From: Gammaproteobacteria bacterium HGW-Gammaproteobacteria-1
Lineage (GTDB): Bacteria; Pseudomonadota; Gammaproteobacteria; Thiohalomonadales; Thiohalomonadaceae
Assembly: GCA_002840095.1 (NCBI GenBank)
Contig: PGZL01000001.1
Coordinates: 130,718 to 194,717 of the forward strand
Reading direction: 5' to 3'
DNA length: 64,000 nucleotides
Under the pieces are notes generated by a model. It did not search any database. It was given only the letters and a program-made list of their open reading frames with translations, and was not told where the DNA came from. The position numbers were made by a program, and so were the translations under genes. The first letter of the stretch is position 1. Each line of letters begins with the position of its first letter. This document shows, piece by piece, positions 57,935 to 64,000 of this stretch.

Positions 57935-58420
57935 GTGAACGAAAAACTACTCGCGCTGAACGAAGGTCCGCATGCGCTGACGGCCCATGAGGTGGCTGAA
58001 TTGGACGCCATGTCCATGCCGGACGCCACCATGGCGTTGTGGTTGGCGGATATGCAGGTGCGTGGCCATGGCAAGATGGTGAGGCCGGAGCCCGATCTGT
58101 CGATGTTCTACCTCAATGACAAGGGAATATCCCCTTTCATCGTCGGCCGTACCGAGGATGACCGTCTCTTCCTGGGTGTGAGTACCGACGTGGGGGGCTG
58201 GTTTCTCGATGTCGGCTGGAAGGCGGTGTCGTCCGTGGCGGGGCAGCTGATCCTGCACAAGGACATGGGTGGTAAGGCGTTTTCCGTGGTGCTGCCGGTG
58301 AAATCGGTGGTGTTTCAGCAGCTGCCGCGTGGCGAGGGGCAGATCGAGATTTCCATCCTCGACCTGCAGAAGCGGGAACGTGTTCGCACCGTGGCGGTCC
58401 CGTACCGCTACCAGGGATAG
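57935..58420 (+). CDS. Unknown protein
   Basis: 161 residues (GTG-like start; the frame begins MNEKLLALNEG). Strand-rich second half (FLGVSTDVGGWFLDVGWKAV, KAFSVVLPVKSVVFQQLP). No family recognised. Single gene between two TTAAC-type promoters. Confidence 0.6.
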   Translation: MNEKLLALNEGPHALTAHEVAELDAMSMPDATMALWLADMQVRGHGKMVRPEPDLSMFYLNDKGISPFIVGRTEDDRLFLGVSTDVGGWFLDVGWKAVSSVAGQLILHKDMGGKAFSVVLPVKSVVFQQLPRGEGQIEISILDLQKRERVRTVAVPYRYQG

Positions 58421-58438
58421 CCCGGCAGAAATTGCCTC

Positions 58439-58468
58439 TTAACACCGGAAAGCAATCCGGGGTAATGT
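58439..58468 (+). promoter_or_regulatory. TTAACA-N18 promoter
   Basis: TTAACA (58439-58444), 18-bp spacer, TAATGT (58463-58468), upstream extension AAATTGCCTC. Drives 58496. Confidence 0.74.
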
Positions 58469-58495
58469 AAGAACACGGAGCAAGGAGATACGACA

Positions 58496-58894
58496 ATGCC
58501 TTCACTGAGCCAAGTTATCGAATTCAAGGACGGGGCCAAGGGGATTCCGCTGGGGACCCCGGGGCTCGAAAGCGGGAATTTCATGGATCGGATTGCCAAT
58601 AATCCGGAGCACGCCAAGATGGTTATGACAGCCCTGAAGACATTCCCTGCGACGGCGCCGTACGCGCGCGCTGCCGAGCTGGTGGTGGACGGCGCGCAGG
58701 CGATCAAGGAGCTGGGCGCGGATGCCGCGCCCAAGCTTCGCAAGCTGTTCGCGGTGCCCGCGGCGGATATCCAGGGGGCTGTCAACGCCAAGGGCGCCAA
58801 GACGCCGACGGAGGCCCTGCAGGCCGCGGTGGAGGCCGGAGCGGAGCCGGAGAATGCCCCGCAGCCGGGCAAGCGCCCCCGTTTGCGGCCGTAG
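58496..58894 (+). CDS. Small helical hypothetical protein
   Basis: 132 residues, ATG at 58496 after AAGGAGATACGACA. Helical, Ala-rich (AAELVVDGAQAIKELGADAA) with a Pro/Arg tail. No family recognised. Ends at a strong terminator. Confidence 0.6.
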   Translation: MPSLSQVIEFKDGAKGIPLGTPGLESGNFMDRIANNPEHAKMVMTALKTFPATAPYARAAELVVDGAQAIKELGADAAPKLRKLFAVPAADIQGAVNAKGAKTPTEALQAAVEAGAEPENAPQPGKRPRLRP

Positions 58895-58907
58895 GTGTAG
58901 GACCGGA

Positions 58908-58939
58908 AAAACAAAACCCGCTTCGGCGGGTTTTGTTTT
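58908..58939. terminator. Strong bidirectional terminator
   Basis: Perfect 14-bp stem AAAACAAAACCCGC (58908-58921) / GCGGGTTTTGTTTT (58926-58939) with a TTCG loop and A/T tracts on both sides. Confidence 0.92.
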
Positions 58940-59109
58940 TGGTGCGTCGCGGGACGGTATTCATTGGGCTATCACGTTTATTGGCAAAACTATCAACCTT
59001 GTTGTCGGGGACAAAACTATCGCGATGCTCAGCCCGGGCCATCTGTCACTTTTTGACCAACTCAACGAATGGTTCGTGTCTCTTTTGTGACGTCACTGTG
59101 TCCACAAGG

Positions 59110-59132
59110 TTATCCACAGGAAATGTGGATAA
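59110..59132. repeat. Inverted pair of perfect DnaA boxes
   Basis: TTATCCACA (59110-59118) and TGTGGATAA (59124-59132) are exact DnaA boxes in opposite orientation, 5 bp apart, so they also form a 9-bp inverted repeat; a TGTCCACAA lies just upstream. There is no iteron array around them and no T-tract, so this is not an obvious terminator. Confidence 0.7.
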
Positions 59133-59537
59133 CTAGCGCTGCGCAAGGTGGTCATGTCGAATTGCACCGAGCACGCCAGCCAGGCTCACCGGGTCGGGTT
59201 GTGCGCGCAGTGTCCCATCAGGGGTCACGCTCAGGGCGAATCGGATAGCGTAATCGAAAGTCTCGGCGCCGCTTTGTACCACCACACCACCGATGCAGGC
59301 GGTGTCGGCGTCGGTGCTGGGGATAGCGAAGGCCTTGGTGGCCTGAACGCGCATCGCGGTCGGTTCGGTACCGGCTGCAGTTTCGATGGCGCGACTGATG
59401 TCCGCCAGGTGCTGTCGGTGGTTGCACGTATTGAGCGCCGGCGGTGGTGATGGAGGGGTGCACGCGGCAAGCAGTCCGGCGATAAGCGCAACAGCAGTAA
59501 TGCGGCGGGGGCGGCATGTTCCCATTCCCATAGTCAT
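59133..59537 (-). CDS. Lipoprotein
   Basis: 134 residues. Basic N-terminus, hydrophobic helix and lipobox LLAAC with the lipidated Cys at residue 26, then a Pro-rich segment and a small domain with CIGGVVVQSGAETFDYAIRF. No family recognised. Stop codon abuts the DnaA-box pair. Confidence 0.7.
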   Translation of the reverse strand: MTMGMGTCRPRRITAVALIAGLLAACTPPSPPPALNTCNHRQHLADISRAIETAAGTEPTAMRVQATKAFAIPSTDADTACIGGVVVQSGAETFDYAIRFALSVTPDGTLRAQPDPVSLAGVLGAIRHDHLAQR

Positions 59538-59722
59538 TTTCCATCCGGCATGGCGCTAAAAGTATAGAAGATAAGCGATTGAGCCCCATCCCGCAAACAA
59601 GCCGATCGTAGGCCGTATGTAGGTCAATTTGCAGGGGATTTGCGTTCCGGCCGTCATTGTGGTTCTATAAACGCCGGTATGTTGCCTATCATCTAGGTGT
59701 TTCGCGTTCCTCGGAGCAGCCA

Positions 59723-60289
59723 ATGTCCAACCTGAATGCCGTGCGCGCTGTCGATTTCGGCGGCGCTGAAAAAACGAAGTCCCTGGCCTACCAAGGCATT
59801 TCCCCTTACTTGAAGCTCGCTCTGGACAAGGTCGGCAGCCGCATCGACCGTTTCAGTTTGCCGGTGCTGCGTGATCTCAATGACGCCTTGCGCGACGCGT
59901 TGGGCAAGGTTGCCGACAAGCATGGGTTCGCGCTGGATCAGATCGAACTGCTCCACAGCGAGGACAATGCCCATATCCATGTGGGGTTGTCGGTCATTGA
60001 CCCTCTGGGGTTGGATGGCCATGCGCGCCTTTTCCTGAAATGTGCTGAGAGCGTGGGGCTTTCCGCTGACATGCTGGGTGTACGCTACAAGTTGCCGTCG
60101 ACGAGCGGCCCGCCCTTGGAAATCGTGATCACCGGGCTGGTGCAGGTAGGTAGCAAGTATCTGGTCCGTTTCCATGACATCGCGTCTGGCGGCATCATGC
60201 ACTGTAGTGCGGAGATCGCCGCCCGCCGGTTCGGTATCCTGGCCAAGGAAGCGCCGCGAAAGGAAGGCCAAGTGTCCATTGCCGGTTAA
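59723..60289 (+). CDS. Unknown protein
   Basis: 188 residues from ATG 59723 (CGGAGCAGCCA upstream); the longer frame from 59657 lacks a ribosome site. VRAVDFGGAEKTKSLAYQGI and FALDQIELLHSEDNAHIHVG. No family recognised. Followed by a terminator. Confidence 0.6.
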   Translation: MSNLNAVRAVDFGGAEKTKSLAYQGISPYLKLALDKVGSRIDRFSLPVLRDLNDALRDALGKVADKHGFALDQIELLHSEDNAHIHVGLSVIDPLGLDGHARLFLKCAESVGLSADMLGVRYKLPSTSGPPLEIVITGLVQVGSKYLVRFHDIASGGIMHCSAEIAARRFGILAKEAPRKEGQVSIAG

Positions 60290-60310
60290 ATAGTCGTCGG
60301 CGCATGTAAC

Positions 60311-60338
60311 AAAAAACCCGCCTTGTGCGGGTTTTTTT
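60311..60338 (+). terminator. Rho-independent terminator
   Basis: Stem AAAAACCCGC (60311-60320) / GCGGGTTTTT (60326-60335), loop CTTGT, followed by further Ts. 20 nt after the 60289 stop. Confidence 0.9.
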
Positions 60339-60459
60339 TGGGTATCCGTAATCACCATAAGCGGCTCATGCGGGCGATGCCTCCTGGCGCGTAGCGCCTC
60401 GAAGGTGGGCAGGCTCTCGGTATAGGCGTTGGGCACCCAATGTTGGGGAATCCGAACCG

Positions 60460-60487
60460 TTGCAAAAGACGGAGAAGCCCCTAGAAT
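60460..60487 (+). promoter_or_regulatory. Promoter for the small basic protein
   Basis: TTGCAA (60460-60465), 16-bp spacer, TAGAAT (60482-60487). A standard sigma70 layout, unlike the TTAAC-type promoters around it. The rest of the 60340-60537 stretch shows nothing else I can support. Confidence 0.6.
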
Positions 60488-60537
60488 CGACGCGTGCAGG
60501 CATATGCTTGCTCACGGCACAGGAGGTTCACGTCATC

Positions 60538-60684
60538 ATGGCAAAGAATGAGAAAACCGGGAAGAAGGCGGCAAGCGCCGCAGGCAAGGTTTTGTCCGAT
60601 CCGAAGTCATCCGCCGCCGCAAAAACGGCGGCAGCCTCGGCACTGACTCAGGCTCCGGACAAGAAGAAGGCGAAAAAGAAGTAA
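60538..60684 (+). CDS. Small Lys/Ala-rich protein
   Basis: 48 residues, ATG 60538 after AGGAGG. AKNEKTGKKAASAAGKVLSD, then KSSAAAKTAAASALTQ and a KKKAKKK tail. This lysine/alanine, histone-like composition is seen in small basic proteins of unknown role in many proteobacterial elements. Own promoter and terminator. Confidence 0.75.
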   Translation: MAKNEKTGKKAASAAGKVLSDPKSSAAAKTAAASALTQAPDKKKAKKK

Positions 60685-60691
60685 CGTGTTG

Positions 60692-60718
60692 GGGCGGGGC
60701 CTTGGGCCCCGCCCGTTT
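60692..60718 (+). terminator. Rho-independent terminator
   Basis: Stem GGGCGGGGCC (60692-60701) / GGCCCCGCCC (60705-60714), loop TTG, then GTTTT. Confidence 0.85.
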
Positions 60719-60843
60719 TGCGGCGCGGCCTGACCCATCACGTGGCCGCTACCACGCCCGGCGCATACCCAAGACGCGTCCGGGCAGGAGTTGCCGGTGG
60801 CAGCCCCGTCGTCGTGGTCCTCGACATGGCTCGTTTTGTGGGG

Positions 60844-61419
60844 TCAGTTGGGTTTCGGGGGCGCGGATCGGGGCAGGTGGGAGATGGTGTACTTCATGAT
60901 CGTGACCGGGCTGTTCGTCACGCCGGCGTTGCGGGCGAGCCGCTGACGGGCGGTTTCGCGCGCTGCCTCGTCCGCGGGGGCATCCTGAATCAGGTTGGCC
61001 ATGAAGCCGGAGAAGGATTTCGGCAGTTGCTGGTCGAGTGGGCGCTCCTCTACGGCCAGCACCCCATCGCGCTCCTGGATGCGATAGATTTCGTGGTGCA
61101 ATGCGCGATTGCGGCCGTCAGCCACGATGACCAGCGCCAGGAAGGCCTCGGCGGTATCCGCCGTTTTGCCCGTCGGTACCGCCTGGGCCGCGGCGAACGA
61201 GGCGAAGAAGTCCACATCCTCTGCCAGCACGAAGTCTTTGACCACCCGGAAGGAGTATGCCTGGTCACTCTCGGTACCGAGTTCGCAACGCACCATGTAG
61301 GTGTGGCGGTCGGCGGCGCGCATCAGGAAGGTCAGCGGCACAATGCCTTGGAGCAGGCAGTTTCGGGACAGCTCGCGGGCGACGTCGAGCAGCAGCTCGT
61401 CGGAATCGGTTTTTCGCAT
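60844..61419 (-). CDS. Unknown protein encoded beside the HipA-like gene
   Basis: 191 residues. Strand-rich, with FLMRAADRHTYMVRCELGTE, YSFRVVKDFVLAEDVDFFAS and FLALVIVADGRNRALHHEIY. No family recognised. 3 nt after the HipA-like gene, so probably its partner. Confidence 0.6.
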   Translation of the reverse strand: MRKTDSDELLLDVARELSRNCLLQGIVPLTFLMRAADRHTYMVRCELGTESDQAYSFRVVKDFVLAEDVDFFASFAAAQAVPTGKTADTAEAFLALVIVADGRNRALHHEIYRIQERDGVLAVEERPLDQQLPKSFSGFMANLIQDAPADEAARETARQRLARNAGVTNSPVTIMKYTISHLPRSAPPKPN

Positions 61420-61422
61420 CAG

Positions 61423-62712
61423 TCAGGGCCTCAACATGTGGGCGGCAACGGCCTGAGAGGGGCGGGTTTTGCGCAGGTCTGCGGCAAATGCAGGTTGATG
61501 GACGGCAATGGCGGCGCGCAGCACGCCCCAGTCCTCCGGGCTGAGGTGATGGCTCTCAGCAATGGCAAACAGATCCTTCACCACCACCTTCGCAAGGTTG
61601 ACGGCCTTGCCCTCGATGACGGAGGCGGGGATACCAGTGGAGAGGCCAAGCAGGTCAAGATCCTCGGCCCGCGATAGGCTGCAGCTGCCGTGCGCGCGCA
61701 CCTGGGTCATGAAGGGGGCTGCGTGCACCTGGGCCATCCGCGCGTACATGGCGCCGAGTCGGTACCCGTGGCCGCTGGCAACCAACTGCATGTAGCGGCT
61801 GTCGTTGCCGATGTTGTTGAACACGAGGTCCGCGACCAGATGCTCAGCGAGGCGCTCGATGTCTGTCTCCGGATTGGCGGAGCTGCGCCGTAGCAGGTCG
61901 ACCACCTGGTGATAGGTGGCACCGGAGGAGTTCGGCAACAGATCGCTGACGGGAAGGGTGTGCAGCTGCTGTCCGGCGCGGACGTCCTGGCGCTCGACCA
62001 TGAGAACCGAATCGCCATTCCCAAGGGTCATGAGTTGGTGCCGCGGAACATCGAAGCCGGCGTGCTGCAGCGCCGAGAAGATAACGGCACCAATACGCGG
62101 CCCATGCGCTGGATTGTTCTTCGGTTGCCGGTGGACCAGCCATTCGCTGCCGTCGGGATCCTGCGCTACCAAGTGGGGGAGGCCGTTGTAGGTATGGTGG
62201 CCGACCCTGAATTGGGTGCTGCATCGTGTCTGTGGATTGGTGGCCTCGATGTCCTTGAACGCAGTCACCCGCCCGTGAAAGCCGCGATTCGGCTGGTTGG
62301 TCAGCATGTAACTGGTCTCCTCGCCGATCACCAAGGTCTTGCGCTCAAAGCGCAGCCCCTGGTTCTCGGAGTGCGCGAGGTGGTGGAGTACTTTCGTCTC
62401 GGGCATGCGGGCCAGATCCGGGTAGTAGTAGTACGCCAGGCCATCCAGAGACTTCGGGCTCGGCAGGGCGTAATTGAAAGGAACAGGCAGTCCATCGGCG
62501 ACCCGGAAGTTGAAGGAGCGCTGGCCAGCGCCGCGGTAGTCGAGGTGCACCGGGTCGAGCGGCGGGCCATCGTAGCGCGGGTCATAGACGAAGCCGGCGA
62601 GCAGGGCCTCGTGGCTGAACATGAGGGCTCCAACGCGTCGCCACGTCGGTGTTGGCGCGTCGTTATCGATGGCGCTGACAATGACGCAGGAGGCGCGCGT
62701 CGCTGTACTCAT
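61423..62712 (-). CDS. HipA-like protein with degenerate kinase motifs
   Basis: 429 residues, ATG after GGGGAGAGAACC. N-terminal VGALMFSHEALLAGFVYDPR ... PLDPVHLDY matches the HipA N-terminal domain; then SEWLVHRQPKNNPAH, VLMVERQDVRAGQQ (HipA LLVERFDR) and LVADLVFNNIGNDSRYMQL (HipA NALIGNTDDH-like catalytic loop). The expected Asp of the following metal-binding motif (HipA AYDLLP-like) is replaced in RLGAMYARM. Active HipA phosphorylates glutamyl-tRNA synthetase; this one may be inactive or altered. No HipB antitoxin adjacent. Confidence 0.7.
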   Translation of the reverse strand: MSTATRASCVIVSAIDNDAPTPTWRRVGALMFSHEALLAGFVYDPRYDGPPLDPVHLDYRGAGQRSFNFRVADGLPVPFNYALPSPKSLDGLAYYYYPDLARMPETKVLHHLAHSENQGLRFERKTLVIGEETSYMLTNQPNRGFHGRVTAFKDIEATNPQTRCSTQFRVGHHTYNGLPHLVAQDPDGSEWLVHRQPKNNPAHGPRIGAVIFSALQHAGFDVPRHQLMTLGNGDSVLMVERQDVRAGQQLHTLPVSDLLPNSSGATYHQVVDLLRRSSANPETDIERLAEHLVADLVFNNIGNDSRYMQLVASGHGYRLGAMYARMAQVHAAPFMTQVRAHGSCSLSRAEDLDLLGLSTGIPASVIEGKAVNLAKVVVKDLFAIAESHHLSPEDWGVLRAAIAVHQPAFAADLRKTRPSQAVAAHMLRP

Positions 62713-62744
62713 GGTTCTCTCCCCAATGCCAGGTGTTGTCGCCT

Positions 62745-62774
62745 ATCGTATAGGTGAAAGGCATCGGCTGTTAA
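62745..62774 (-). promoter_or_regulatory. TTAACA-N18 promoter of the HipA-like operon
   Basis: Minus strand TTAACA (62769-62774), 18-bp spacer, TACGAT (62745-62750). The GTTAAC palindrome is shared with the rightward promoter. Confidence 0.72.
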
Positions 62775-62800
62775 CACCCAGTTTGCGGCGGGAGTATAGT
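62771..62800 (+). promoter_or_regulatory. TTAACA-N18 promoter of the DUF1173 gene
   Basis: TTAACA (62771-62776), 18-bp spacer, TATAGT (62795-62800). Overlaps the leftward promoter at the GTTAAC palindrome. Confidence 0.74.
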
Positions 62801-62836
62801 GGGGCGACGTCATCCAGCAACAAGGGGGAGGGACCC

Positions 62837-64000
62837 ATGGCCTCACCACAAATTCAATTCTCACCGGAGAAGGTCATCAGCCAGGAGTGGCTGGCGGGCA
62901 ATCCGCCGGCTCACCAGGCGCTGTTGGAGAAATTCTACGGACAGCACCCGCGTTGTATGTGCGCAGGGGGCGAGGGAGTGCCCCTGTATATCGCCCGCAA
63001 GCGGTCGTACTACTTGGCGCGGATGCCGGGTACCGGGGCGCAGCATGCGTCGTTTTGCCCCTTTTACGAGGCACCCTCGGATCTGAGTGGGCAGCAGATT
63101 TACCGCCCCAGCGCGATCCAGGAACTGGACGATGGCATCCTCTCGGTGAAGTTGAGCGACGGACTCGGGGTGCGCACCGCCAGCGAGTCCGTGTCGGCGA
63201 GCTCGGCGAGCGAGACCTACAGCGACGGAAAGCGGGGCAAACTCTCCATCATCGGGATACTGAACCTGTTGTGGGAGCGGGCCGGCCTCAACCAATGGTA
63301 CCCGGCTATGGCAGGGAAACGCAGCTACGGGGTGCTCTACAAGTATCTGCGCGCCGCGGCGGAACAGGTGGTGGTGAAGGACTCCAATCTGCTCAACTAC
63401 CTCTATGTTCCGGAACCTTTCGTGGAGAGCAAGGCGGCGGAGATTGCCCGGGCGGCTGAACACACCCTGTACCACCTGCTGATCGATCGGTCCGGGCGCC
63501 CAAAGCGCGGAATGGTGGTAGGCCTGGTACGGCGGATATTCCGCACCAAATACGGCTACGGGCTGCAATTGAAGCATGCGCCCGGCGATCTCACCTTCTG
63601 GCTCCGGGACGAGGCGGCCGAGACCTATGCCCGCAAGTTTGCCCGGACCGATAATCTGGAGCAGTCCATGCCGGAGACTGGGTTGCTGGTCGCCGTGATG
63701 CTCGTGGAGCGGACCAGCAAGGGGAGTAACAATGTTGTGAAGATGGCGTCCATGACCGTCGACAAGCGATTCATTCCCTTCTCCACCAACGCCGAGAAGG
63801 CGCTGCTGGATCACTTGGGCGAGGGGCGCATTTTCAACAAGCAGCTGAAATACGACGCTACCAGCAAGCAACTTATGCCCGCGGTGCTGCTACGCGATGT
63901 GGGTGCGGCGGCGCTGCCGATGTACATCCTGGGCGACCCGGAGGTGAAGGCCCGCGCGGATGGCGAGTTGCGCGAAAAGGTCCATGAGATTGACGCCGGG
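62837..64000 (+). CDS. DUF1173-family protein (partial at window edge)
   Basis: 388 codons to the window edge. ATG 62837 after GGGGGAGGGACCC. RCMCAGGEGVPLYIARKRSY then YLARMPGTGAQHASFCPFYE is the N-terminal DUF1173 signature, with Cys/His residues forming a zinc-ribbon-like site; SASSASETYSDGKRGKLSII and VKDSNLLNYLYVPEPF follow. DUF1173 proteins recur in conjugative plasmids and integrative elements; function unknown. C-terminus beyond the window. Confidence 0.88.
   Translation, partial: MASPQIQFSPEKVISQEWLAGNPPAHQALLEKFYGQHPRCMCAGGEGVPLYIARKRSYYLARMPGTGAQHASFCPFYEAPSDLSGQQIYRPSAIQELDDGILSVKLSDGLGVRTASESVSASSASETYSDGKRGKLSIIGILNLLWERAGLNQWYPAMAGKRSYGVLYKYLRAAAEQVVVKDSNLLNYLYVPEPFVESKAAEIARAAEHTLYHLLIDRSGRPKRGMVVGLVRRIFRTKYGYGLQLKHAPGDLTFWLRDEAAETYARKFARTDNLEQSMPETGLLVAVMLVERTSKGSNNVVKMASMTVDKRFIPFSTNAEKALLDHLGEGRIFNKQLKYDATSKQLMPAVLLRDVGAAALPMYILGDPEVKARADGELREKVHEIDAG

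Noticed and set aside
1-64000. tRNA, rRNA and insertion sequences
   Set aside because: No tRNA-like cloverleaf, rRNA segment or transposase motif was recognised while reading; a covariance-model search would be needed to exclude tRNAs fully.

Overview
The window looks like part of a large, GC-rich conjugative plasmid (or plasmid-like element) of a proteobacterium, probably gammaproteobacterial or Acidithiobacillia-like. The evidence is two iteron-type replication initiators with their iterons, two ParB-type genes plus ParA, type IVB (Dot/Icm or IncI-like) transfer genes (DotH, DotI, DotM), a RecD-like helicase, a DUF1173 protein, and many accessory genes. I saw no rRNA, tRNA or insertion sequence. 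The host cannot be fixed from sequence alone.

Layout. 1-1.7 kb: the end of a type IVB transfer operon (dotI, dotH). 1.75-6.2 kb: partition region with a divergent ParB beside a perfect parS-like palindrome, small genes, a ribbon-helix-helix protein and a canonical parAB pair. 6.2-10 kb: two replication modules, each an initiator gene with its own iteron family (21-bp and 22-bp periods) and DnaA-box-like sites. 10-13.4 kb: a cassette of a zinc-protease-like protein, an ADP-ribosyltransferase-like protein, a small membrane protein and a membrane-anchored GNAT-like protein, then antitoxin-like genes on the other strand. 13.5-20 kb: a modification island with a C5-cytosine methyltransferase carrying repeated P-L-x-T-V motifs, a DUF5131 protein, an amino-methyltransferase preceded by an internally deleted relative, and an N6-adenine methyltransferase. 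No restriction nuclease was recognised. 20-21.3 kb: a MazE/MazF-like toxin-antitoxin cluster.

21.4-26.6 kb: a counter-defence-like operon behind a strong promoter with a palindromic operator. It encodes an AcrVA2-family anti-CRISPR candidate, small unknown proteins, an exported DNase I-fold protein and the N-terminal part of a Cas12m (type V-U1/V-M) effector. That reading frame runs straight into two 30-nt CRISPR-like repeats around a 35-nt spacer. This looks like a collapsed type V locus: the RuvC half is gone and the remaining effector is joined to a one-spacer array.

26.7-64 kb: transfer and maintenance genes, mostly of unknown families: three tandem paralogues plus a fourth remnant, a RecD-like helicase, Sel1 and ankyrin proteins, DotM, four proteins sharing a new N-terminal domain, a PAPS-reductase-like protein, Fic, a nucleotidyltransferase-fold protein, a long leftward operon with three secreted-type paralogues, a HipA-like protein and DUF1173. 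At least thirteen transcription units here share one promoter design, TTAAC(G/A), exactly 18 bp, then a -10-like hexamer, often preceded by an AATTGCCTC-like extension. In three cases the start ATG lies exactly 7 nt after the -10, which predicts leaderless mRNAs. This shared promoter suggests one regulon covering the transfer half of the element.
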